Below are positions 36,883-44,811 of a DNA stretch of 64,000 nt, piece by piece. This DNA is from Variovorax sp. TBS-050B (GTDB lineage Bacteria > Pseudomonadota > Gammaproteobacteria > Burkholderiales > Burkholderiaceae_C): positions 4,067,001 through 4,131,000 of the forward strand of contig NZ_JARXYR010000002.1 in NCBI RefSeq assembly GCF_029893635.1. Reading direction: 5' to 3'. Made by a program: the position numbers and the translations under genes. The first letter of the stretch is position 1, and every line of letters begins with the position of its first letter. The notes below the pieces were generated by a model. The model did not search any database. It was not told the origin of the DNA and worked only from the letters and a program-made list of their open reading frames with translations.

Positions 36883-37240
36883 GCGTGGCCCGGTCGGACA
36901 GCACCGACGCCGCCCACGCCGCGGCCACCAGCGCCGAGAGCGCACAGCCCGCAAGTCCGTTGTCGTCCACGCAGAGTCCGTAGCAGAGCGCCGCCGCGGC
37001 GAGCAGCGCCACGAGCGCGCACAGCGCACGGTCGAGCCACAGATCGGCCGATGGCCGCCTTGGCAAACGCTCAGCCCGGGAGGCGAGTACCACCACCACC
37101 GGCACGACCACCGGCGCCGCAGCCAGGCGCGCTGCTGCCGCCGTGCCTTGCAGACGCCGCAATTCCGACGCTGCGCCCCTCGTTCGCTCCTGCGCCGGCC
37201 TGATGGCTCTTTGCGCCCGCACCAACTCACGTGGCTTCAT
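36815..37240 (-). CDS. Hypothetical membrane protein, 141 residues
   Basis: I do not recognise this protein. It has a basic N-terminus (MKPRELVRAQRAIR), a hydrophobic stretch near residues 40-53 (AAPVVVPVVVVLAS), two more hydrophobic stretches around residues 70-110 (ALCALVALLAAAALCYGLC and CALSALVAAAWAASVL) and a basic C-terminus. AGGGAG lies 8 bases before the ATG. It is transcribed away from the XRE/S24 regulator with 67 bases between their starts, so that regulator may control it, which is inference from position only. Confidence 0.55.
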   Translation of the reverse strand: MKPRELVRAQRAIRPAQERTRGAASELRRLQGTAAAARLAAAPVVVPVVVVLASRAERLPRRPSADLWLDRALCALVALLAAAALCYGLCVDDNGLAGCALSALVAAAWAASVLSDRATLTRSREIRAAIERASRARGRNP

Positions 37241-37256
37241 GGCATTTACTCCCTTG

Positions 37257-37279
37257 CAACTATTTTAGAGTCCAAGTTG
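37257..37279. promoter_or_regulatory. Candidate operator between the membrane-protein gene and the S24 regulator
   Basis: CAACT (37257-37261) and AGTTG (37275-37279) form a dyad in the short AT-richer space between two divergent starts. XRE/S24 regulators usually bind such a site to control themselves and the divergent gene. The arms are only 5 bases, so the call is tentative. Confidence 0.3.
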
Positions 37280-37307
37280 AATATTCGCCTGGGCTTAAAT
37301 CTCCTTC

Positions 37308-38021
37308 ATGGAGACTATTGCCGCGCGCGCAAAGGCCGCTCGCAAATTCGCGAAGATGACTCAGAAGCAGGCCGAAGCCGCTTCGGGCGTCAAGCAATCC
37401 AACATCTCGAAGATCGAACGCGGCGACACCGGCCGCTCCATGGGCCTGCTGGCCCTGGCACGCGCCTACCGCGTGGACCCCAACTGGCTCGACACCGGCG
37501 ACGGACCCGCGCCGTGGGACGAAGTGCAGTCGCGCCCCTCGCGCGACAACGCCAACGAGCCGCCGCCCCCCTACCGCGTCGCACGCACCCCGCCTGCCGG
37601 CCCCGCCTTCGAGCCCGGCACGCCCGACACCCTGCCGCTGATCGGCTGGTCCGAGGTCGCGTCATGGACCAGCGCCTCGCGCGACAGCACCAAGGCCGAG
37701 CGCTGGATCCCCTGCATCGCGCACCACAGCCGGGACCGGAGCTACGCGCTGCGCGTGCGCGGCGACAGCATGACCGCGCCGAGCGGCCATCTCAAAAGCT
37801 ACCCCGCCGGATCGATCATCTTCGTCGACACCCAGCTCACCACGCCCGCCGACGGCGAGCGCGTCATCGCCCGGCTCGAAACCGGCGAGATCACCTTCAA
37901 GACCTATAAGGAAGAGGATGGACGCCGCTGGCTGTTGCCGCTGAATCCCAAGCACGAGCCGATCCGCACGCCGTTCACCGTGCTCGGCACCGTCGTCGGC
38001 AAATGGGAAGACGAGGACTGA
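37308..38021 (+). CDS. XRE-family regulator with S24 (LexA/CI-like) peptidase domain
   Basis: This is a 237-residue phage-repressor-like regulator. The N-terminal helix-turn-helix covers residues about 4-60 (MTQKQAEAASGVKQSNISKIE). A proline-rich linker follows (84-105). The S24 domain has the catalytic Ser154 in RGDSM and Lys198 in ITFKTY, so the Ser-Lys dyad is present. At the point where self-cleaving CI proteins have Ala-Gly (as in xxSWVQAGxW), this protein reads GWSEVASW, so the usual scissile pair is absent. It may therefore not cleave itself, or may cut elsewhere. A terminator follows 120 bases after the stop. Confidence 0.87.
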   Translation: METIAARAKAARKFAKMTQKQAEAASGVKQSNISKIERGDTGRSMGLLALARAYRVDPNWLDTGDGPAPWDEVQSRPSRDNANEPPPPYRVARTPPAGPAFEPGTPDTLPLIGWSEVASWTSASRDSTKAERWIPCIAHHSRDRSYALRVRGDSMTAPSGHLKSYPAGSIIFVDTQLTTPADGERVIARLETGEITFKTYKEEDGRRWLLPLNPKHEPIRTPFTVLGTVVGKWEDED

Positions 38022-38141
38022 TGACGCCGCGAAGAACGCGGATGCTGGTCAGGTCGCAGGCAGGTTGGCGGCGCACAGTCGAGGCTCTCCCTGTGGCCTG
38101 CACCTCTGATCCTCCCTCCTCCCTCCAGCAGGTCACCTTCG

Positions 38142-38169
38142 AGCCCGCCTCTGCGCGGGCTTCTTTTTT
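38142..38169 (+). terminator. Rho-independent terminator after the S24 regulator
   Basis: A 7-bp stem (AGCCCGC / GCGGGCT) with loop CTCTGC is followed by TCTTTTTT. It lies between the regulator and the SGNH lipoprotein gene, so the latter needs its own promoter. Confidence 0.8.
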
Positions 38170-38210
38170 GCCCGGCGGCGCTTCCGAGTTCCAGCCCTGC
38201 GCTAGGTAGG

Positions 38211-38228
38211 GGGGCATACTCCTGCCCC
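38211..38228 (+). repeat. Inverted repeat abutting the SGNH gene ATG
   Basis: GGGGCA (38211-38216) pairs with TGCCCC (38223-38228) around TACTCC, and the ATG follows directly at 38229. In mRNA this hairpin would cover the only G-rich candidate for ribosome binding (GTAGGGGGG), so it may limit translation. Confidence 0.6.
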
Positions 38229-38912
38229 ATGGCAAAACATCCCCTTCTCATCTCGCGCTCCAAGTGGGCCACCATGGCTGCCACCGTCTTATTGGCCGGG
38301 TGCAGCACATTCGGACCAGCACCACAGAAGGCGCCGATCGAGGATGCCAAGGCGCCCCCGCCGGCGGCGTTGGTGTGCTCCGTTGGTCTTTATGGCGACT
38401 CCATCCTCTATGGCGGATTCGGCGCGAACCTTGGAAATCGCCTGCCCGACCCTCCTGTCGTGGCGATGCGGCGCATGCGGCCCACTTGGCAAATCTCCGA
38501 TCACTCGGTCGTCGGCGATTCGGCGTTCCAGCGCCGACCGGCATTCGTGCGTCAGCCCAGCACCGCACGCGTGGTGGTGCTCGAGTACGGAATCAATGAT
38601 GTGGGGAACAGCTACGACTATGAGCCGGCGTTCCGCGCCATGGCGCGGCATGTGAAGGCGCAGAGAAAAGCGCTGGTCGTCACGGGGCTGTCGAGAGTGC
38701 GTGGGAATTTGGCCGAGCGCCGCGAACAGTACGACGCCACCGCGCGCCGGATTGCCGCCGAGGAAGGCGCAGTCTTTGCCGACTGGGGCAGCGTACCGTT
38801 TGACCCGAAGCACATGGTCGACGACGTCCACCCGAGCCAGGAATACAGCACGCGGCTCGTGCAGCGCCTCGTCGAGACACTGGAGAAGGCGGCGCCGGAG
38901 TGCCGCGGGTAG
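38229..38912 (+). CDS. SGNH/GDSL-family hydrolase lipoprotein
   Basis: This 227-residue protein is a predicted outer-envelope lipoprotein with lipobox LLAGC (Cys25). The SGNH blocks are GDSILYGG with nucleophile Ser58, a GIND block (121-124) holding the oxyanion Asn, and DDVHPS with Asp198 and His201 completing the triad. Such enzymes are esterases or lipases acting on acyl or acetyl esters; the substrate here is unknown. Base composition looks lower in GC than its neighbours, and it is flanked by terminators and a tRNA gene, which hints at later acquisition. Confidence 0.87.
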   Translation: MAKHPLLISRSKWATMAATVLLAGCSTFGPAPQKAPIEDAKAPPPAALVCSVGLYGDSILYGGFGANLGNRLPDPPVVAMRRMRPTWQISDHSVVGDSAFQRRPAFVRQPSTARVVVLEYGINDVGNSYDYEPAFRAMARHVKAQRKALVVTGLSRVRGNLAERREQYDATARRIAAEEGAVFADWGSVPFDPKHMVDDVHPSQEYSTRLVQRLVETLEKAAPECRG

Positions 38913-39077
38913 CTCGCGGTGATCGCCTCGGCGTGTTGCGGGGCGCCATTGAGCCGCGAAAAATGGGCCGCGGCGCGCCCGTCGTCCCCTCTCGAAGGAA
39001 AGCACGCCATCGATAGGCTCGAGCCGCCCTTGACGGCAGCGGAGAACGTCGTGCACACCCCCGACGCGCCAAAGAGA

Positions 39078-39099
39078 AAGGCCGCTTGAAAGCGGCCTT
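39078..39099 (-). terminator. Terminator downstream of tRNA-Lys
   Basis: A 9-bp stem (AAGGCCGCT / AGCGGCCTT) with a 4-base loop. Read on the minus strand it is followed by TCTCTTT, so it should end the tRNA-Lys transcript 28 bases after the CCA end. The stretch from the SGNH stop to this point (38913-39077) holds no gene I recognise. Confidence 0.75.
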
Positions 39100-39127
39100 C
39101 GAAGTGTCTCTGCAGAGAAGAGATGGG

Positions 39128-39203
39128 TGGTAGGACGTACTGGATTCGAACCAGTGACCAACGGATTAAAAGTCCGCTGCTCTACCAACTGAGCTAACGT
39201 CCC
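39128..39203 (-). tRNA. tRNA-Lys(TTT)
   Basis: This 76-base cloverleaf has D-arm GCTCAGTTGGTAGAGC, anticodon stem CGGAC/ATCCG-type around loop CTTTTAA, and T-arm ACTGGTTCGAATCCAGT. The anticodon UUU reads AAA and AAG. CCA is encoded. The first acceptor pair is G1-U72 rather than the more usual G-C. It lies 54 bases after the tcdA stop on the same strand. Confidence 0.97.
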
Positions 39204-39256
39204 GGAACCATTTCTCTTTTTGTTTTCCTGCTGCGCCGAGCGCGGCAAAGCCAAAG

Positions 39257-39262
39257 ATTATA
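39257..39262 (-). promoter_or_regulatory. Candidate -10 box for tRNA-Lys
   Basis: TATAAT, a perfect -10 hexamer on the minus strand, overlaps the tcdA stop codon and lies 54 bases before the mature tRNA-Lys 5' end. No good -35 is seen at 16-18 bases. It suggests the tRNA can be made independently of tcdA. Confidence 0.45.
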
Positions 39263-40112
39263 GCGCGGCGTTGCTCGCGATTTTGTCCAGAACCCAGCCG
39301 GCCGCACATTGGCCGAAAGTCGCGGTCACGCTCACCACCGACCCATAGCCGTGGCAGTTGAGCGAGCCATCGCCCTCGATGGCGCAGGACGCGTCGGGTG
39401 GTGCGACGCTTTCGCGGCTGAAGACGCAGCTCACGCCGATCTTGCGGCCTTCGCGCGGCGCGCCGTGCTGCTTGCGCAGGCGTTGGCGAAGTTGGGCGAG
39501 CAAGGGGTCGTGGGTGACGAGCGAGAGATCTTCCACCTCGACCTTGTGGGCCTGCCGCTTGCCGCCCGCCGCTCCCACGGTGACGAAGGCCACCGCGCGC
39601 GCGCTGCGTGCCCATGCGGCCATCGCGAGCTTGGCCTTGACCTGGTCGCAGGCATCGATGACGGCCGTGACCGGACCGTTGGCGGCCTCCGCGGCCTCGC
39701 GCAAGGCGGCCCAGTTGTCGGGTTCGACGAACTCGTCGAGCGCAAGCACCTTGCAGGCGGGATTGATCTGCGCGATGCGCTCGCGCATGGCCTCGACCTT
39801 GGCCTGCCCAACCGTCGCCTCGAGGGCGTGGATCTGGCGGTTGATGTTCGACTCCGACACATGGTCGAGGTCGATCAGCGTGAGCCGCCCCACGCCGCTG
39901 CGTGCGAGCGCCTCGACGGCCCACGAGCCGACGCCGCCGATGCCGACGACGACCACGTGGGACTGGAAAATGCGCGCGGCACCGGCCACGCCGTAGAGCC
40001 GCTCGAGCCCGCCGAAGCGGCGCGCGAAATCAGGCGCCGCGATGTCCGTGACGACATCCGCGGCGACGCTCGAAGCTTCTTCGGAAGAGATGACGGCCTC
40101 TGCTGTGCTCAA
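39258..40112 (-). CDS. tcdA: tRNA cyclic N6-threonylcarbamoyladenosine(37) synthase TcdA
   Basis: TcdA is an E1-like enzyme that uses ATP to cyclise t6A at position 37 of ANN-reading tRNAs to ct6A. The 284-residue protein has the adenylation loop VVVVGIGGVGSWAVEALARSGVG, the family block LIDLDHVSESNINRQIHAL and ACDQVKAKLAMAAWA. The start is a TTG preceded by GGAG; no ATG is available in the N-terminal region. It lies 19 bases after cpoB on the same strand and 54 before tRNA-Lys(UUU), one of the tRNA species expected to carry the modification. Confidence 0.92.
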   Translation of the reverse strand: MSTAEAVISSEEASSVAADVVTDIAAPDFARRFGGLERLYGVAGAARIFQSHVVVVGIGGVGSWAVEALARSGVGRLTLIDLDHVSESNINRQIHALEATVGQAKVEAMRERIAQINPACKVLALDEFVEPDNWAALREAAEAANGPVTAVIDACDQVKAKLAMAAWARSARAVAFVTVGAAGGKRQAHKVEVEDLSLVTHDPLLAQLRQRLRKQHGAPREGRKIGVSCVFSRESVAPPDASCAIEGDGSLNCHGYGSVVSVTATFGQCAAGWVLDKIASNAAL

Positions 40113-40131
40113 GCGGAAAGCTCCGCTGTCG

Positions 40132-40881
40132 CTAGCGCAGGCGCGAAAGGCGCTCGCGGCCCGCCTGGGCGGCTTCGGACTGCGGATAGGCCTTGGTCAG
40201 GTCTTCCAGCGTGCGGCGCGCGGCGCGCGTGTCCTTCAGCTCGATCTGGCAGTTCGCGATCGACAGCACGGCCTCGGGTGCCTTGGCGTGGTCGGGCGCG
40301 AGCGAGAGCATGGAACGGAAGTTCGCGATGGCCTCGTTGTAGTTGCGCGTGGCGTACTGCGCGTTGCCGAGCCAGAACAGCGCCGAGGCGTTGTAGCCGC
40401 TCTGCGGGTAGCGCTTGACGAACTCGGCGAAGGCGGTCTGCGCCTGCGCGAACTGGCCCGCACGGAAGATGCCGAGTGCGGCATCGAAGTCGGCCTTCTC
40501 GCGCGGATCGGCGTTGAACTCGCGGCCATCGACCGAAACCTTCGTCGGCTCGTTCTGCTTGAGGCGGTCGTCGATGGTGGTCTGGCGGGACTGGATTTCG
40601 CTCAGCGCGCGCTGCAGCTGCTCGTTCTGGCCGGTCATGCGCGCGAGATCGCCGCGCATCTGCTCGATCTGGGTCTGCAGATCGAGCAGGCTGCGGCGCA
40701 GCTGGCCGTTCTCGTCGGCCAGGCGCTGATCGGTCTGCTGCCGCATGGCCTCGACGCGCTGGCGCAGGTCGAGGATGGCGCGGCGTGCCTCGTCATCCTC
40801 GAACAGAGCGGCCTGCGAGCCGGCCGACGCGCAGAGCAAGGCGGCCGCCAGGGCCGCGCTTCGCCAGAGGGATTGCTGCAT
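40132..40881 (-). CDS. cpoB: Tol-Pal system protein CpoB (YbgF)
   Basis: CpoB is a periplasmic protein that coordinates peptidoglycan synthesis with outer-membrane constriction through TolA and PBP1B. The 249-residue product has a signal peptide (LWRSAALAAALLCASAGSQA), a trimerising coiled coil (about residues 25-100, LRQRVEAMRQQTDQRLADENG onward) and C-terminal TPR repeats (about 128-245, AALGIFRAGQFAQAQTAFAEF and following). The ATG overlaps the pal stop as TGATG. A GTG one codon earlier also fits. Confidence 0.93.
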   Translation of the reverse strand: MQQSLWRSAALAAALLCASAGSQAALFEDDEARRAILDLRQRVEAMRQQTDQRLADENGQLRRSLLDLQTQIEQMRGDLARMTGQNEQLQRALSEIQSRQTTIDDRLKQNEPTKVSVDGREFNADPREKADFDAALGIFRAGQFAQAQTAFAEFVKRYPQSGYNASALFWLGNAQYATRNYNEAIANFRSMLSLAPDHAKAPEAVLSIANCQIELKDTRAARRTLEDLTKAYPQSEAAQAGRERLSRLR

Positions 40882-41402
40882 CACCGGGTGTAGCGGATTT
40901 CAGCGCGACGGTTCTGTGCCCAGACTTCCTCGCCCGAGCCCTGGACCGCCGGCTTTTCCTTGCCGAAGCTCACGGCCTCGATCTGCGAATCGTTGACGCC
41001 GAGCAGCGTGAGCGCGCGACGAACGGCCTCGGAGCGCTTCTGGCCGAGCGCGAGGTTGTACTCGCGGCCGCCGCGTTCGTCGGTGTGGCCTTCGATCGAG
41101 ATGCGGCGCTGCGCATTGGCACGCAGGAAACGCGCGTGGCCGTCGATCACCGACTGGAACTCGGGCTTGACGGTGTAGCTGTCGTAGTCGAAATAGACGA
41201 TCCGTTCGACGCCCGTCGGGCCTTGCGCAGTGCTTGCGTTCGGGTCGATCGTGACGGGAGCCACGGCGCTCGCGCTGCCCTGCTGACTGCCGCCGGCGGT
41301 GCCGGAACGGTCGGTCACGGGGGTGTCGTTGAGCTTGGTGCCCGACGAGCAACCGGCAATCAGAGCCACGATGGCCAGCGAATAAATCGTACGTTTCAAC
41401 AT
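40881..41402 (-). CDS. pal: Peptidoglycan-associated lipoprotein Pal
   Basis: Pal is an outer-membrane lipoprotein that binds peptidoglycan and TolB to hold the outer membrane to the wall during division. The 173-residue protein has a lipobox LIAGC (Cys18), a Gly/Ser/Ala-rich linker, and an OmpA-like domain (about 68-173) with IVYFDYDSYTVKPEFQ and the peptidoglycan-binding IEGHTDERGGREYNLALGQKRS. It is 26 bases after tolB. Confidence 0.96.
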   Translation of the reverse strand: MLKRTIYSLAIVALIAGCSSGTKLNDTPVTDRSGTAGGSQQGSASAVAPVTIDPNASTAQGPTGVERIVYFDYDSYTVKPEFQSVIDGHARFLRANAQRRISIEGHTDERGGREYNLALGQKRSEAVRRALTLLGVNDSQIEAVSFGKEKPAVQGSGEEVWAQNRRAEIRYTR

Positions 41403-41428
41403 TGGGTACTCCTCAAATAAACCTTTGG

Positions 41429-42745
41429 TCATTGCTTTTGAAACGGACCCCAGTCCGGTTCTCTTATGTCTCCCGCCTGGCCCGCCAGCCGTGCCTTTAT
41501 TTTTCCGTCCAGCGTGGTCGTCATGAGCGCTTCGCGGCCTTGCAGGTGCGTTGCGTAGACGATGAGCTTGCTGTTGGGGGCGAAACTTGGGCTTTCGTCT
41601 GCCGAGGTGTCGGTGATGGCCGAGACATTGCCGGTTGCCAACTCCATCACATGGAGTTTGAACGCACCGCCAATGCGCGAGATGTAGGCCAACCACCGGC
41701 CATCGCCGCTGACGGAAGGAGAAATGTTGTAGGTCCCGCTGAAGGTGACGCGCGTGGGCGCGCCGCCGCTGGCGCTCATCTTGTAGATCTGTGGCGCGCC
41801 GCCGCGGTCGCTCACGAAGTAGATGGTGCTGCCGTCGGCCGAGTAGACCGGCTCGGTGTCGATGCTCGCGCTCTGCGTGAGCCGGCGCGGCTCGCCGCCG
41901 CTCGCGGGGATCGTGTAGAGCTGCGAGCCGCCGTCGCGGCTCAGCGTGACGGCCAGCGAGTTGCCGTCGGGCGCCCAGGCCGGCGCGCTGTTGGAGCCGC
42001 GGAAGTTCGCGAGCAAACGGCGCTGGCCGCTCGCGACGTTGTGCACGTACACCACGGGCTTGCGCGACTCGAACGACACGTAGGCAAGCTGCTGGCCGTT
42101 GGAGGACCACACGGGCGAGATGATCGGCTCGGGACTCGCGAGCGCGGCCTGCGCGTTCTCGCCGTCGGCATCGGCCACCCAGAGCGAGTAGCGGCTGCCG
42201 CCCTTGGTCACGTAGGCGATGCGCGTCGAGAAGATGCCCTTGTCGCCGGTGAGCTTCTCGTACACGTAGTCGGCGATCCGGTGCGATGCGAGCCGCAGGT
42301 CGCCCTGCGGCACGGTGTAGCTCTGGCCGCCGAGGTCCTGTCCGCGCACCACGTCCCAGAGGCGGAAGCGCACGTCGTAGCGGCCGTCGCCGAGCCGCGT
42401 GACGCTGCCCACCACGAGCGAGTCGGCGGTGCGCTGGCGCCACAGCGAGAGATCGGGGCGCGAGGCCTCGTCGAGCGCCTGGCCCGAGGCATCGACGCCA
42501 CGGAACTGGCCGCTGCGTTCGAGGTCGGCCTGCACGATGTCGGAGATCTTCTGCGGCGAAGCGTCCTGGCCCTTGAAGGGAACCAGCGCGATGGGCAGCT
42601 GGGTGAGCCCGACGCCCGAGACCTCGACCCTGAACTGGGCCAGCGCGGGCAGCATGGGGGTCGCGGCCAGGGCCGCGATCAGGGAGCGGCGAGCAAGAAG
42701 CGATGAAGAAGGAGTTGGAATGGAAGCTGGCAACGGCTTGTTCAT
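41429..42745 (-). CDS. tolB: Tol-Pal system beta-propeller protein TolB
   Basis: TolB is the periplasmic component linking TolA to Pal. The 438-residue protein has a signal peptide with a paired arginine ([21 protein letters not shown]), an N-terminal alpha/beta domain and a six-bladed propeller with repeats such as [21 protein letters not shown] and [25 protein letters not shown]. The in-frame extension to 43303 runs into the divergent msbA region and is rejected. The upstream tolQRA genes do not precede it here; msbA is divergent, 163 bases away. Confidence 0.95.
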   Translation of the reverse strand: MNKPLPASIPTPSSSLLARRSLIAALAATPMLPALAQFRVEVSGVGLTQLPIALVPFKGQDASPQKISDIVQADLERSGQFRGVDASGQALDEASRPDLSLWRQRTADSLVVGSVTRLGDGRYDVRFRLWDVVRGQDLGGQSYTVPQGDLRLASHRIADYVYEKLTGDKGIFSTRIAYVTKGGSRYSLWVADADGENAQAALASPEPIISPVWSSNGQQLAYVSFESRKPVVYVHNVASGQRRLLANFRGSNSAPAWAPDGNSLAVTLSRDGGSQLYTIPASGGEPRRLTQSASIDTEPVYSADGSTIYFVSDRGGAPQIYKMSASGGAPTRVTFSGTYNISPSVSGDGRWLAYISRIGGAFKLHVMELATGNVSAITDTSADESPSFAPNSKLIVYATHLQGREALMTTTLDGKIKARLAGQAGDIREPDWGPFQKQ

Positions 42746-42908
42746 GCGGTTCGGAGATGTTTCGGGGTAAAAAAGTTCTCCCCGGTGCAACGCCCCACAT
42801 GTTACACACTGGCCCGGCGGCGCCGTCACAAAACGTGTATCGATCGGCGCGGTCCTACAAGGCGTCCCGCCCGAAGGGTCCGGCGGGCGCCCCGTAGAAT
42901 CCGCCGCC

Positions 42909-44702
42909 ATGCAAGCATCCCCCGGCAGCGAGACCTCCGCACGCCCTCCCCTGCTCCGACGGCTCGCGCGTCTCATGACCTGGTTCGGCGGCTCGCGCCA
43001 GTGGTGGGCGCTGGGACTGATCGGCGCCCTGCTCGCGGCGCTGACGGAGCCACTGATGGCCGCGCTGCTCAAGCCGCTGCTGGACCGCGGCTTCACGCGT
43101 GGCCAGATGCCGCTGTGGTTCGTGCCGGCCGCGGTGCTGCTGCTGTTCGCCGTGCGCGGCATCGCGCAGTTCATTTCGCAGTACGCGCTCTCGCGCATCG
43201 CCAACGAAGGCATGCAGCGGCTGCGCCGCGTGCTGTTCGAGCGGCTGCTCGGCGCCGAGCTCGCCCTCTTCGCGCGGCAGTCGGCCAGCACGCTGTCCAA
43301 CACCGTGGTCTATGAAGTGCAGACCGGCGCGATGCTGCTGGTGCAGGCGCTGCTCGGACTCTCGCGCGACGGCTTCACGCTGGTGGCGCTGCTGGGCTAC
43401 CTGGTCTATCTGAACTGGAAGCTCACGCTGATCGTGGCCTTCCTGGTGCCGAGCATCTCGTGGATCATGAAGGTGTTCTCCAAGCGCCTCTACAAGCTCA
43501 CGCAGCAGGGCCAGCAGGCCACGGACGAGCTGGCCTACGTGGTCGAGGAGAACGTGCTCGCGCACCGCATGGTGCGCCTGCATGGCGCCGAGACGGCCCA
43601 GGCCCGGCGCTTCGAGCAGCTGAGCCAGCAGCTCAACCGGCTGGCCGTGAAGTCCACCATCGCGCAGGCCGCGACCACGCCGCTGACGCAGATGATGGCG
43701 GCGCTGGCGCTGTCGGTGGTGGTGATGATCGCGCTCTGGCAGAGCGGCGAGCAGGGCTTCACGGTCGGCGGCTTCGTCGCCTACATCACGGCGATGCTGA
43801 TGCTGATCGCGCCGATCCGCCGGCTCGCCGAGGTCGCCGGGCCGATCACGCGCGGCCTGGCGGCGCTCGAGCGCGGCCTGGCGCTGGTCGACGAGGTGCC
43901 GACGGAGCCGCAGGGCCGCTTCGCCATGGCGCGCGCCCAGGGCCACATCGAGTTCAGGGACGCGCGCGTGAACTACCGCGGTGAGGACGAGCGCCCGGCG
44001 CTCGACGGCGTGAGCCTCGCGATCGAGCCGGGCCAGAGCGTGGCCTTCGTCGGTCCTTCGGGCTCCGGCAAGACGACCCTGATGAACCTGCTGCCGCGCT
44101 TCGTGCTGCCGAGCGGCGGCGCCGTGCTGCTCGACGGCCACGACATCGCCGAATGGGAACTGCGCAGCCTGCGCGCGCAGTTCGCGATGGTGAGCCAGGA
44201 CGTGGTCATGCTCAACGACACGCTGGCCGCCAACGTGGCGCTCGGCGCCGATGCCGAGATCGACCGCGCACGCGTGCAGCAATGCGTGGCCGCGGCCAAC
44301 CTCGCCAGCCACGTCGAGAGCCTGCCGCAGGGCATCGACACCGTGCTCGGCCACAACGCGACCCAGCTCTCGGGCGGGCAGCGCCAGCGCCTGGCGATCG
44401 CGCGGGCGCTCTACAAGGACGCACCGATCCTGCTGCTCGACGAGGCCACCTCGGCGCTCGACACCGAATCGGAGCGCCTGGTGCAGGACGCGCTGCAGCG
44501 CCTGATGCAGAACCGCACCACGCTGATCGTCGCGCACCGCCTCTCGACCATCCAGCATGCCGACCGCATCGTGGTGATGGAACAGGGCCGCGTGGTCGAG
44601 CAAGGCAGCCACGCACAGCTCATGGCGCTCGACGGCCTCTACGCGCGCCTGCAGAGCACCGCGCTGCGCACCGCGTCCGCCGGCCAGCCGCCGACCCTCT
44701 AG
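42909..44702 (+). CDS. msbA: Lipid A export ATP-binding/permease protein MsbA
   Basis: MsbA flips lipid A-core across the inner membrane. The 597-residue half-transporter has six membrane segments (about residues 35-310), then an ABC domain with Walker A GPSGSGKT (382-389), Q-loop [12 protein letters not shown], signature LSGGQRQR and Walker [13 protein letters not shown]. It is divergent from tolB. A TAGAAT hexamer at 42895-42900 lies 8 bases before the ATG, so the mRNA may have almost no leader. The family is close to other lipid exporters, but length and context favour MsbA. Confidence 0.9.
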   Translation: MQASPGSETSARPPLLRRLARLMTWFGGSRQWWALGLIGALLAALTEPLMAALLKPLLDRGFTRGQMPLWFVPAAVLLLFAVRGIAQFISQYALSRIANEGMQRLRRVLFERLLGAELALFARQSASTLSNTVVYEVQTGAMLLVQALLGLSRDGFTLVALLGYLVYLNWKLTLIVAFLVPSISWIMKVFSKRLYKLTQQGQQATDELAYVVEENVLAHRMVRLHGAETAQARRFEQLSQQLNRLAVKSTIAQAATTPLTQMMAALALSVVVMIALWQSGEQGFTVGGFVAYITAMLMLIAPIRRLAEVAGPITRGLAALERGLALVDEVPTEPQGRFAMARAQGHIEFRDARVNYRGEDERPALDGVSLAIEPGQSVAFVGPSGSGKTTLMNLLPRFVLPSGGAVLLDGHDIAEWELRSLRAQFAMVSQDVVMLNDTLAANVALGADAEIDRARVQQCVAAANLASHVESLPQGIDTVLGHNATQLSGGQRQRLAIARALYKDAPILLLDEATSALDTESERLVQDALQRLMQNRTTLIVAHRLSTIQHADRIVVMEQGRVVEQGSHAQLMALDGLYARLQSTALRTASAGQPPTL

Positions 44703-44757
44703 GTTCAAGGCCAGCCGCGTTCCGCCAGAGCCCCCGCACCACCCGTCCTTCAGGTAT

Positions 44758-44805
44758 CCCTTTCGCGCCCTTCGCGAAACCTTCGGGTCCTCTGCGTCCG
44801 GAAGT
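44758..44805. repeat. Dispersed TTCGCG/CTCTGCG-type intergenic repeat
   Basis: Between the convergent msbA and rng genes lies TTTCGCG-CCCTT-CGCGAAA (44761-44779), a perfect 7-bp hairpin, followed by CTCTGCGTCC. Closely similar text (CTCTGCGTC...TTCGCGCCCTCTGCG) lies after prmB near 34214-34243. Such degenerate repeats are common between genes in this kind of genome. It may help end both transcripts. Confidence 0.45.
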
Positions 44806-44811
44806 CCGCCT

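Noticed and set aside
38618..39058. Minus-strand frame opposite the SGNH gene start-to-tRNA gap, beginning MCTTFSAAV
   Set aside because: Part of it is antisense to the SGNH gene, and the part in the gap has no ribosome-binding site or recognisable domain. It could be a worn fragment, but I cannot support a gene.
36379..39203. Integrated element at tRNA-Lys with att repeats
   Set aside because: No integrase, no phage structural gene and no second copy of the tRNA 3' end were seen, so an integration event is not called.
42855..44708. 617-residue minus-strand frame opposite msbA
   Set aside because: Shadow frame with His/Arg/Gln-rich composition; MsbA motifs are complete on the + strand.
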